11,796 nt of DNA from Trichodesmium sp. jk18x7bins.61 (GCA_022822685.1 JAJEAQ010000118.1:1-11796), one strand, 5' to 3'; shown: positions 1-8,100, numbered from the stretch's first letter. The notes: generated from the letters alone by a model not told the origin. Made by a program: numbers and translations.

Positions 1-98
1 ATTTCTAAGATTCTAGCAATTTTTAAGTGAGCCAATTCAAAGATTGATATGATTGAGGAAAATATATTAATTAACAACTAGATAAGACTTTTAAACAG

Positions 99-1109
99 AT
101 GAGATTCATCAGCCCCAAAACGGACTTTGCTTTCAAGAAAATTTTTGGCTCAGATCAGAGTCAGGATATTTTGATTTCTTTCCTCAATGCCATGATATAT
201 TCTGGTAATTCGGTAATCCAGGATTTAGAAATTATTGCTCCATATAGTGCTAGGGATGTGGTAGATTTAAAAGATAGTTATCTCGATGTCAAAGCCAGAT
301 TAGAAGACAAAACTACTGTGATTATTGAGATGCAAGTCTGGAATGTTGAAGCTTTTGAAAAGCGAGTTGTTTATAACTTGTGCAAAACTTATGCAAATCA
401 GCTTAAATCAGGACAGGGATATTCTTATCTCAATCCTGTCATTGCTTTAACTATCACTGATTTTCAGCTATTCCCATCACAGGAAAAAGTAATTAGCTGC
501 TTTTATTTTCAAGAGGAAACAGAAAAATTGCCCTATCAAGAGCATGAGTTAAAGCTGGTTTTTGTAGAACTGCCAAAATTTACTAAGCAGTTGGAGGATT
601 TGGAGAATGTAATAGATAAATGGATATACTTTATCAAAGAAGCCCCTAGTTTAGAAATTATTCCTGAGAAGATGAGGGAGATACCACAGATAGAAAAAGC
701 TTTGACTATAGCAAATCAAGCTAGCTTGAGTGTTGCAGAATTGGAAAAGATACACAAACAGGAAATGTTCTTAGAGGATAGGCGAGGTGAAATGAGCCTA
801 GCGAAAAGGGAGGCCAAAGAAGAGGGAAGAATGGAGGGAAGAATGGAGGGAAGAATGGAGGGAAGAATGGAAGGAAGAATGGAAGGAAGAATGGAAGGAA
901 GAATGGAAGGAAGAATGGGAGGAAGAATGGAAGGGGAAAGAAGTTTAATATTACGACAACTTGAGCGCCGTTTTGGAGAATTAACTTCTGAGGCGATCGC
1001 CTCAATTGAAGCATTGACTTCCCAAGACTTAGAAACTTTAGGAGAAGCAATGTGGGATTTTAATAACAGTCAAGACTTACTCAACTGGCTGCAAGACAAC
1101 TCTGACTAA
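99..1109 (+). CDS. Rpn family PD-(D/E)XK nuclease/putative transposase with DUF4351 tail
   Basis: The protein has 336 residues and is intact. The N-terminus (ISPKTDFAFKKIFG, residues 4-17) is the usual opening of the Rpn/PD-(D/E)XK transposase-like family. The nuclease core is visible as D63 in YLDVKAR and E77-x-Q79 in IIEMQV. Residues about 283-333 (LRQLERRFGELTSEAIASIE onward) match the DUF4351 helical tail common in cyanobacterial members. Between them lies a charged linker of nine GRM(E/G) tetrapeptides. Characterised Rpn proteins of E. coli are DNA endonucleases that promote RecA-independent recombination; a true transposase role is unproven. The ATG at 99 is chosen because the conserved motif begins three residues later; no good Shine-Dalgarno is visible. 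It is a single gene with no operon partner. Family is confident; cellular role is not. Confidence 0.88.
   Translation: MRFISPKTDFAFKKIFGSDQSQDILISFLNAMIYSGNSVIQDLEIIAPYSARDVVDLKDSYLDVKARLEDKTTVIIEMQVWNVEAFEKRVVYNLCKTYANQLKSGQGYSYLNPVIALTITDFQLFPSQEKVISCFYFQEETEKLPYQEHELKLVFVELPKFTKQLEDLENVIDKWIYFIKEAPSLEIIPEKMREIPQIEKALTIANQASLSVAELEKIHKQEMFLEDRRGEMSLAKREAKEEGRMEGRMEGRMEGRMEGRMEGRMEGRMEGRMGGRMEGERSLILRQLERRFGELTSEAIASIEALTSQDLETLGEAMWDFNNSQDLLNWLQDNSD
825..932 (+). repeat. 12-bp in-frame minisatellite, nine copies, encoding GRME
   Basis: There are nine consecutive 12-bp units of the form GGAAGAATGGAR (unit 8 ends GGGA), coding residues 243-278. Units 1-3 end in GAG and most later ones in GAA, so the array has a 5' and a 3' sequence type, consistent with growth by slippage. 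All units are multiples of three, so copy changes alter linker length without breaking the DUF4351 tail. Confidence 0.95.
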
Positions 1110-1123
1110 GGGTAGCTAAATTA

Positions 1124-1252
1124 TTGGCGTTGGTAATTTGAAAGATGATTGTCTTATAGGGGTAACACCCCTTACCCAATATGCTTAAGTATTTAGAACT
1201 ACCACAGTTGGATAGCCTGTTCAAGTTTCATCTCTTGATTTACCAACGCCAA
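1124..1252. repeat. 129-bp inverted-repeat element, possible MITE
   Basis: A perfect 13-bp inverted repeat, TTGGCGTTGGTAA (1124-1136) and TTACCAACGCCAA (1240-1252), brackets about 100 bp without coding signs. The arms continue imperfectly inward. The bases outside both arms read ATTA (1120-1123 and 1253-1256), which could be a target duplication, though in AT-rich DNA four bases prove little. It fills the 179-bp spacer between the Rpn gene and lpxD. It could also be a long hairpin acting on transcript ends. Confidence 0.5.
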
Positions 1253-1288
1253 ATTATTTGAGAGTGTTTAACGGTGAGAGTGTAAATT

Positions 1289-2325
1289 ATGGAATTTAGT
1301 GAAATTGTCACCCAACTTGAACCAGCTTGGATTCAAAATCATCATCTAGATACTGATATCCGGAAATTGTTGGTATCGCATCTATAGATGAAGCATCTAA
1401 AAATACTTTGAGTTGTATTGAAGAAGACAAATTTGCTTCAAAAATTCATCAAACTAAAGCTAGAGCTTTAGTTTTACCCCGAAACCCATCCCTACAAAAT
1501 CTGATCACAAAAAAAGGAATTGCTTGGGTATCTGGCTATCAACCCCGTTTATTATTTGCTCAAAGTTTGAGACTTTTTTACCAACCATTTCAACCTTCTC
1601 CTATAATTCATCCCACTGCAGTAATCGCTCCAGAAGCTACCATCGGTAAGGATATTTATATTGGTGCTAACGTAGTAATTCACAGAGGAGTAAAAATAGG
1701 CGTTCGCACTTGTATTCATCCTAATGTAGTGATAGCTCCAGATGTAGAAATTGGTGAAAATACTATCCTTCATCCTAACTGTACTATTTACGAACGCTCT
1801 AAAATTGGCTCACACTGTGTCATTCATAGCAGTGCAGTTATTGGTGCAGATGCTTTTATTTTTGAGGCTACACTCCAAGGCTGGTATAAAATGTACTCAT
1901 CAGGCTATGTGGTTTTAGAAGATGGGGTAGAAGTAGGCTGTAATAGTACCATTGAGCGTCCTGGTGTAGGTGAAACTTGTATAGGGAAAAATACTAAGTT
2001 AGGTAGCTCAGTTGTTATTGCCCATAATTGCCAAACTGGCGAAAATTGCGCCCTAATTGGACAAGTTGGATTAGCAGGAGATGTTAAACTTGGAAATAGA
2101 GTAGTTTTAGCAGGACAAGTAGGAATTACTAACCAAGCCCAAATAGGAGACGATGTGATTGCTACACCAAAAACCAGTATTTTTGGTGATGTGCAACCAG
2201 GTGCAGAAGTTTCAGGAAGCCCTGCTGTTGACAAGAGATTATATCTCAAAATATCTGCCATCTATAAACGTCTGCCAGAAATGTATGAAGTCTTCAAAAA
2301 ATTAAAGAAAAATTTTTTTTATTAA
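1289..2325 (+). pseudogene. lpxD: UDP-3-O-acylglucosamine N-acyltransferase, one frameshift
   Basis: LpxD adds the second acyl chain to UDP-3-O-acylglucosamine in lipid A synthesis. Reading from ATG 1289 gives MEFSEIVTQLEPAW, then a stop at 1385-1387. From 1360 the next frame continues as PEIVGIASIDEASKNTLS, the normal LpxD N-terminal domain. One missing base at about 1358-1360 (GATAT-CCG, expected Ile-Pro) explains both. Restored length is 345 residues, normal for LpxD. The middle is a left-handed beta-helix of hexapeptide repeats (about 1600-2220). The catalytic His is codon 2023-2025 in VVIAHNCQTG (residue 246 restored), and the C-terminal helices carry KRLPEMYEVFKKL. Without the repair only a fragment from an internal TTG at 1408 remains, lacking most of the N-terminal domain. 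No other lpx gene is nearby. It may be a genuine recent lesion or a base-call error; the rest is well preserved. Confidence 0.87.
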
Positions 2326-2602
2326 ACCGTTTCTATAATTGGCGTTTCCCTGCACGATAGCGCTGATTCTTGATTCTAAATTATACATTAGTTATAGAAA
2401 TGGATTTAATATTATATTGCCACCTCAAATAATGTCTTAAAGCTTTAAAATACCTTGATTTAATTGTTGAGTTATAAAATTTAATTTTTTAATCATATTT
2501 TTTCTTAACCATCTTTTAATCAGCCCCTGCTATAGTGATAATGAAGCAGATTTCAGGCATGTTGATCCTGATTTATTGTTCTGTAATCAACAGCCTAAAA
2601 AT

Positions 2603-2610
2603 AAAGGAGA
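2603..2610 (+). promoter_or_regulatory. Shine-Dalgarno site of the ARF-like gene
   Basis: AAAGGAGA ends five bases before the ATG at 2616. It is the strongest ribosome site in the window and fixes the start at MGITLA rather than at upstream ATGs in the same frame (for example 2541). It shows that the eukaryote-type gene is fitted with a bacterial translation signal. Confidence 0.75.
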
Positions 2611-2615
2611 AAAAA

Positions 2616-3159
2616 ATGGGTATAACTTTGGCTCGACCTTTTGAGAAAATACTTGGTAGAACAGATGTAAAAATTTTAATAGTTGGTTTAAAGGCAGCTG
2701 GAAAAACAACCATTTTATACAGATTCAAAATGGAAGGAAGTTGTGGGAACAACTCCTACACCTGGATTTGAGCTTGAAACAATTGAATATAAAAACATAA
2801 GTTTGATAGCTTGGGATGTTGGAGGAAACGATAAAATTCGTATTTTATGGAGACATTATTATCAAAATGTAAAGGGTATAATATTTGTTGTTGATTCAAA
2901 TGACAAAGATAAAATTGAAACAGCAAAAGAAGAATTGTACAAAATGTTGGTAGAAGAAAACTTAAAAAATGCACCTTTATTGGTTTTTGCCAATAAACAA
3001 GATATTCCAGGAAAAATGACAAAAGAAGAAGTTACTCAAGAATTAGGACTTAATTATTCAATGTCAAGACAATGGTATGTTCAAGCTAGTTGTGCACCAG
3101 TTGGAGACGGTTTATATGAAGGTTTAGAGTGGTTAACTAACCAGATAGCAGCTAATTAA
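2616..3159 (+). pseudogene. ARF-family small GTPase (eukaryote-type), one +1 frameshift
   Basis: After removal of one extra base near 2736 the two frames join into 180 residues that align without gaps to human ARF1 (181 residues, sequence recalled), about 58% identical by hand count. Visible motifs: Gly2 and Ala6 of the ARF N-terminal helix; P-loop GLKAAGKTT (24-32); switch 1 PTPGF with Thr48; inter-switch ETIEYKNIS; switch 2 WDVGGNDKIR (66-75); NKQD (126-129); and SCAPVGDGLYEGLEWL in the G5 region. In eukaryotes ARFs cycle GDP/GTP to recruit coats and effectors to membranes; no such machinery is known in cyanobacteria. ARF1 Gln71, needed for hydrolysis, is Asn here (codon 2827-2829). The frame break lies in GAAGGAAGT (2733-2741): frame one ends at a TGA at 2769-2771, while the second frame supplies VVGTTPTPGF. 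It has a strong ribosome site and a weak downstream terminator. As it stands the product would be about 51 residues. Family is certain; source and activity are not. Confidence 0.9.
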
Positions 3160-3193
3160 ATCTAGCTTTTGCAAATTTTAGATTATTTTTTTT
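3159..3193 (+). terminator. Possible weak intrinsic terminator after the ARF-like gene
   Basis: AATCTA (3159-3164) can pair with TAGATT (3179-3184), followed after one A by eight T (3186-3193). The stem is short and AT-only apart from one C:G pair, so termination would be weak. Its position directly at the stop codon is suggestive. Confidence 0.35.
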
Positions 3194-3362
3194 AGGGGTA
3201 AGGTGAGCCAAAAATTAAGATTTTTTTCAATAGCAAATATTATTTATTTTTGCCCGCCCTACTATTTATTCCATACTCATATTTGAGAATTACTATGCAG
3301 AACTACCGACTACTGTAGGGATGTTCCATGGAATAGTTGCTCGAAGTAGTTTATGGAGATGT

Positions 3363-6274
3363 CTAATACTTTCTTCCTAGCAACCAATAAGTAACCATTC
3401 TACCTTTGTCCTTAACCGCAATTGCTCCCCTTGTCTCAAATAAATATTTATCTTTTAATAGTTCATAAGTAGCGGTTGTAACTTGAATTTTTCCAGGCTC
3501 TCCAGAAGATTCCATTCTAGATGCAACATTTACTGAGTCTCTCCACAAATCATAAATAAATTTCTTTGTACCAATTACACCTGCTACTACAGGGCAGGTA
3601 TTTATACCAATTCAAATTTTCAATTGCTTGCCCATATCTGTTTGAAATTTATGAATTTCCTGCTGCATATCTAATGCCATATTAGCGATCGCCTCTGCAT
3701 GATTTTCTTTCAATACTGGCAATCCACCGGCTACCATATAAGCGTCACCAATAGTCTTAATTTTCTCTAACCCATACAATTCAGCCAGATAGCCGAATTT
3801 AGAAAAAATTTGATTGAGTAAGTTAACTAACTCTATTGGAGAAACTGTTGCAGCAATGGGAGTAAAACCGACAAGATCAGAAAACAAAATTGTTGCTTCT
3901 TCAAAATAATCTGCAATAGCACTGGTATCCTGTTTCAGTCGAACTGCGATCAGTTGGGGTAAAATATTCGGTGATGGTATTAATGGTAGAGGTTGGGGGC
4001 GATGATTTTTTCACAACCCAATTCTCACAAAACTCAAGGATATTTGCCGAAATCAAGATTTAGCTGAATACCAAGTTTTGCTCCTCACCATTACTATGCA
4101 TTTCTACCAAATATTCATTAACAAACGCTCAGACTTTTCTTGTTCAGCGGGTAATGCTGCTTCAGCTTCTTTGCGAAGAGTAATATCTTCGACTGTACCT
4201 TCATAGTAAAGTACTTCTCCATTAAAATTGCGCACAGCACGAGCTTCACAAATCCAGATAATACTGCCATCACAACGATAAATCTGGGATTCAAAATTTG
4301 ATACTTCCCCATCTTTGTCAAGAGCATCAATAAATTCTTGCCTGCGGTTAGGATAAACATATAGTTGTTTTTGAATATTCGTGATGCTAGCAATCAGTTG
4401 TGAAGAGTCAGAATAACCATACATTTGTGCTAAGGCTGGATTAGCACTTAAGAAATAACCATCTGGTGTGGTTTGAAAAATACTCTCAATGGAATGAATT
4501 TTCAAAGATACTACGATATTTGGCTTCAGCTTGTTGTAATGCTTCTAGTGCTTCTTTGCGCTCTGTAATGTCGTTAACTATTAAAAGTAAGCAAGATTGT
4601 CCATCAAGAGAAATCACCTCTCCTAAGACTAAACCTACTCTGATTTGTCCTGACTTTAGCCTAAATTTAATTTCTTGATTACGAATTGTTCCTTGAGTTT
4701 CTAAAATTTTCTGAATGTAAATTCGCTCTTCAATATTCACCCATAAATTTAGTTCTAATCCTGTTTTACCAATCACTTCTTCACGACTATAACCTGTGAT
4801 TTCGATAAAACTATCATTAACTTCAATTAATTTACTATCTGCCAGATTACCAATAGTAATTACATCTGCACTTGCTTGAAAAGCTAAAGAAAATTTTTAT
4901 TCTGACTGCCGTAGTGCTGCTGTTCTTTGCTCTACTCGTTCTTCTAATTCTAAATTAGTTTTTTTCCAGATTAATAAAAGATTGTTGTAATTGCTGTGCC
5001 ATTAAGTTGAAAGATTCGACTAATACTTCTAGTTCATTAACTGTTCTAACTTCAACTTTTTGGTTGAGTCTACCACTAGCAATTTCCCTACTAGCAGCAC
5101 TTAAACGCATAACAGGATAACTAATCCAATGAGAGGTTAAAACTCCTACTATTGTGGCTAAGATTAGAGCTATTAAGCACAGCTTTATTGTAATACGAGT
5201 GTTAACATTAATTGTCTCCGTAAAATCCTCTTCGGGCACTACTGCAACAATCAGCCAATTCAAATTTTTGCCATCAGGAAAGGGTACTACCTGTAAAAAT
5301 TGCCGTTTGTCATTGAGTTTAAACTCTAATTGTTGAGACTGATTGATTCTGCTCAAGTTACCGAACTCTACTCTTAAATAATTTGCTGTCTGCCTAATTA
5401 AGGGATTATTCACACTTTCTGTTTTGATTCTTGCGACTTGATTGTCTTTCAAAGAGAATGGTTTTTGGTTAGTAGAAGAAGCCACTAAAAGTCCGGAACG
5501 TTCGATAATAAAAGTTTGTCCTGATTTACCAATTTTCAAGCTTTGGAGAAAAATTTTGATGTGAGAAAGAACAAAATCCACTCCAACTACTCCTCTGAGC
5601 TGATTATTTTCTTGATAAATAGGTTCAACTAAAGTTACTTTAAGTCTGAGTTCTTTAAAATCAGCATAAATATCACTCCAGGTTGCTTGATTTGCCTCTA
5701 CTGCATTTTTATACCAAGGTCTAATTCTGGGGTCATAATCTTTGCCAATTTCTAATAATTCTGTTGGGTTTCCCTGATTATCAATACTTAAACTATGAAA
5801 TTTTCCTTTTGTAGATTTACCTGCTCTACCAATTTCTTATTGATTATTATCTTGAAATCCTAAACCAATAAATTCTCCTTGAATACCACCAAAATAAATA
5901 GCTGAAACATTAATTGGATTAAATAAAAATCTTTGTCGCCAAAATTGTCTAGTTAAACTAGCTGTATCCTCAATATTCAAATAACCTAAATTCATCGCAT
6001 CCCGATTAATTTGAGCAATAACACAGGGGGCTTCTAAGTAATCCTTTAGTCTTTCCTGAATCCGGATGCTAAGTTCGTTACGTAATTGGGTTGTGACTTC
6101 GTTAACTGCTTCCTGGCCATTGCGTAGAGATAGCCATCCTGTTAAACCTACTGCCCCAAAAATCTGAACCACGAACGGTACTATTAAAAGATCCCGTAGA
6201 GGTATATGTTTGCTCACTTTGATATGGGGGAATAGTGATTTGAGGAACGTTGTGGTAGCCTGGTTTAAGGCCAT
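3363..6274 (-). pseudogene. Receptor adenylate cyclase (dCACHE-HAMP-PAS-PAS-cyclase), multiply broken
   Basis: The original gene ran from ATG 6274 to TAG 3365-3363. Order: TM1 (about residues 29-50), a periplasmic dCACHE sensor with YDPRIRPWY, TM2 (about 363-384), HAMP (about 383-436), coiled segment LEERVEQRTAALRQ, PAS 1, PAS 2 (IFQTTPDGYFLSANPALAQM), and a class III cyclase (FSDLVGFT, EKIKTIGDAYM, YDLW.DSVNVASRM). The Lys in EKIKT and Asp in YDLW point to ATP, that is cAMP production from a sensed ligand. Lesions: TAA 5839-5837 (codon 146); one extra A in the run at 4959-4965; TAA 4899-4897 (expected GAA); a 4-bp duplication near 4489-4497; a 147-bp insertion 3970-4116; TGA 3614-3612 (expected CGA). 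Undoing the length changes gives 2760 bases, 920 codons. Cyclase residues also drift: WGD to WRD and NTGP to NTCP. No part can make a complete receptor. Confidence 0.92.
3970..4116. mobile_element. 147-bp insertion (139-bp MITE-like element plus 8-bp duplication)
   Basis: AAATATTC occurs at 3962-3969 and again at 4109-4116. Removing 3970-4116 joins MNI to LPQLIAVRLKQ exactly where cyclases have the NILP motif, without frame change. The element inside (3970-4108) is non-coding. Its ends resemble each other in inverted orientation: GGTGATGG and TTAATGGTAGAGG inside the left, with GGTAGAAATG and AGTAATGGTGAGG as the complement of the right. The size, the duplication and the lack of a gene fit a miniature inverted-repeat element moved by an unseen transposase. 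Confidence 0.75.
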
Positions 6275-6849
6275 TATACTTCTGTGACAATCTTACAATC
6301 TATTGATTTTGCTATTTGCTGGTAATCTTTTTATAGCAGTTTTTCTTTGCTTCTAGTACAGATATTTATGTTGAAAGCCAGAAGGCAGGAATCTGAAGGC
6401 TAAGGTTATGTAGCTCATTAAAGTGAAGAATCCTATAAATCCTGGTTTAAATTCTCTCCCCTAGTTTTAGAATTTGCAGTAGTTGAGTTTATAGCAATGA
6501 TCTAATATGTTTTAGTTATTACGGTATTATTAAAATTTATTCAGTATAGTTAAGATTAATTTCATTGGTTAATTTGATGGTAAAATTATTGGTATGCTAT
6601 TTTATCATATGATTCAGCTAAATTAATTAACTCGCCCTCTTCCTTGGAATTAACTACACCATTTAGGAGGAACGGTATTAGTCACTTATTCGCGATCGCA
6701 ATCTCCAGATAGTTAGGGGTTTAAATAAATTTAAAAATTTAATTTCTTCTCGAAGTTAACCTTGCTCAAACATGACTAATATCATATTATTTTGAATAAC
6801 TATAAGTGAATCAGGAAATAGATGGTTTTATTTCCCTTTCAAAAGGAAT

Positions 6850-6877
6850 CCCCCCTAACCCAGCTTATCAAGGGGGG
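6850..6877. repeat. REP-like hairpin CCCCCCT...AGGGGGG, copy 1
   Basis: A perfect 7-bp stem, CCCCCCT (6850-6856) and AGGGGGG (6871-6877), encloses a 14-base loop starting AACCC. CCCCTAAC-type stems recur at 8272-8286 (opposite orientation) and 10682-10735, so this is a dispersed family rather than a lone terminator. A smaller CCTTT/AAAGG stem lies just before it (6835-6846). Confidence 0.6.
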
Positions 6878-6915
6878 AAAGGAGGATAAAATAGTGGTTG
6901 TAGGGAGCAAGGTTT

Positions 6916-7050
6916 GTTATAATATCATGTCCGCCTAATTGCGTATAAAAAAACTTTGTTTGTAGTTGCGATGCAAGCGCGATTATAACTATAGCGTGCT
7001 TATAAAAGCTTAAATTTTATTGCTCACTATTCTCGCCGGACATAATATAA
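6916..7050. repeat. 135-bp inverted-repeat element carrying the TAGTTGC core
   Basis: GTTATAATATCATGTCCG (6916-6933) and CGGACATAATATAAC (7036-7050) are inverted copies differing by a 3-base gap. Between them sits GTTTGTAGTTGCGATGC (6958-6974), which recurs exactly, inverted, at 8398-8414. The arms suggest a MITE or a relic of one. Confidence 0.5.
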
Positions 7051-7167
7051 CTAATTATCAGAACATGACTAACTAAATAAAAATAACATCCCTAATTATT
7101 AAGAGGCAGGCAGGATAGGATCCCCACAAGCAAGATGAAAAATTTATTTCTGAGAAATCCCTAAGAA

Positions 7168-7986
7168 TTAAAATCGCCCCCGAACCGAAAATACTACTAC
7201 TAAAAACCAGACTAACTGTACCAAAACAATACTAGGTCCAGAAGGCAAATTTAAACTACCAGATAATACCATTCCGACGACACCACTCATGGCTCCAATC
7301 ACAGCAGAAATTCCTAAAAATGGCACAAATTGATCAGAAATTAATTTGGCTGTGGCTGCGGGAATTACTAAAAAAGCATTCAATAATAGAATACCAACTG
7401 CTCTAATGGTCAGAGCGATCGCCAATGACAGAATAATTATAAATATATATTGGTATCTTTGTACTGGAATCCCCTGTATCTTTGCTAATTCTGAGTTCAA
7501 AGTTAATAATATTTGTTGCTGTAAAGTCAGCCCTAACCAGCCCACAGTTACCAATAATAAAACTACCAAAAAAACTAAATCTAGATTACTAATTGCTAAA
7601 ATATCACCGAATAAAAAAGATAATAAATTTCCCCGATATCCAGGTACGAAGTTAAACCCAATCGTACCCACTGCCACCGAACCTGCAATCACAATACTTA
7701 AAATTGTATCTCCACCTAAATTAGTCTGATCAATTAAATAATTTATCCCCAACCCAAATAAAACTAAAAATCCAATTAAAGCCATCATTGGAGGTAACTG
7801 TAATAAAGCACCCATTACTACAGCTAAAAATGCAGTATGACCTAAAGCATTTCCAAATAAAGATAACTGGCGTAAAATCACAAACCCTCCTAGCATTCCT
7901 CCCAAAAATCCTAACAAAATTCCACCAATAATTGCTCGTTGCATAAATGGTAGACTAAAGAGATTCACCCATTCTGAAAAATTCAT
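7168..7986 (-). CDS. znuB: Zinc ABC transporter, membrane permease
   Basis: The 272-residue protein is of the ABC-3 family and forms the inner-membrane channel for zinc (or manganese) delivered by ZnuA and powered by ZnuC. It is almost entirely hydrophobic, with about eight membrane segments. The family signature GNALGHTAFLAVVMG is at residues about 46-60, and the segment GILLLNAFLVIPAATAKL (about 198-215) is typical. The ATG at 7986 gives the normal N-terminus MNFSEWVNLFSLPFMQRAII; no strong Shine-Dalgarno is visible. It is third in the znuA-znuC-znuB order, but 631 bp of repeats separate it from znuC, so co-transcription is uncertain. The frame is intact. Metal specificity rests on the neighbours: the His-rich ZnuA and the Zur-like box favour zinc. 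Confidence 0.9.
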   Translation of the reverse strand: MNFSEWVNLFSLPFMQRAIIGGILLGFLGGMLGGFVILRQLSLFGNALGHTAFLAVVMGALLQLPPMMALIGFLVLFGLGINYLIDQTNLGGDTILSIVIAGSVAVGTIGFNFVPGYRGNLLSFLFGDILAISNLDLVFLVVLLLVTVGWLGLTLQQQILLTLNSELAKIQGIPVQRYQYIFIIILSLAIALTIRAVGILLLNAFLVIPAATAKLISDQFVPFLGISAVIGAMSGVVGMVLSGSLNLPSGPSIVLVQLVWFLVVVFSVRGRF

Positions 7987-8021
7987 TTTTACTAATTATA
8001 AATTTCCCTTAATTACTGATA

Positions 8022-8100
8022 AAAACATCTGGCTGCGTAGTTGCAATGTAGCGCTATAGCTTTAGCTAGAGCATAGCTAGTGCATAATTATAGATGTTTT
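8022..8100. repeat. 79-bp palindromic element with TAGTTGC core
   Basis: AAAACATCT (8022-8030) and AGATGTTTT (8092-8100) form a perfect 9-bp inverted repeat. Inside are TAGTTGCAATG (8038-8048), a variant of the core at 6964-6974, and a run of GCTATAGC/TAGCTTTAGCTA-type palindromes. As RNA it would fold into a long branched hairpin. Confidence 0.55.

Larger units (their letters stand above)
6275..7167. other. Gene-free spacer, 893 bp
   Basis: This lies between the start of the cyclase pseudogene and the end of znuB. No frame shows a convincing protein. It holds a HIP1 octamer (6692-6699), a CCCCCCT/AGGGGGG hairpin (6850-6877) and an inverted-repeat element (6916-7050). The promoter of the cyclase should lie within the first 200 bases, but no clear -10/-35 pair was found. 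No tRNA or rRNA was recognised. Confidence 0.6.

Noticed and set aside
721..1050. Minus-strand frame rich in FLPFF repeats
   Set aside because: It is the mirror of the GRME minisatellite on the coding strand; the repeated pattern comes from the 12-bp units.
1905..2261. 118-residue minus-strand frame inside lpxD
   Set aside because: It lies opposite the hexapeptide-repeat region, whose protein is clearly LpxD; no domain or ribosome site seen.
2535..2615. N-terminal extension of the ARF-like protein from upstream ATGs
   Set aside because: The strong AAAGGAGA site and the ARF-like MGITLA start point to 2616.
2730..2746. Programmed ribosomal frameshift in the ARF-like gene
   Set aside because: No slippery heptamer, downstream pseudoknot or internal Shine-Dalgarno was recognised; nearby genes are also broken, so mutation or error is simpler.
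2616..3159. Eukaryotic contamination of the assembly
   Set aside because: The gene has a bacterial ribosome site, no intron, and cyanobacterial genes on both sides in one contig; not excluded until reads are checked.
4118..4393. Second minus-strand frame within PAS 2
   Set aside because: It overlaps the PAS 2 coding frame, which has clear PAS homology.
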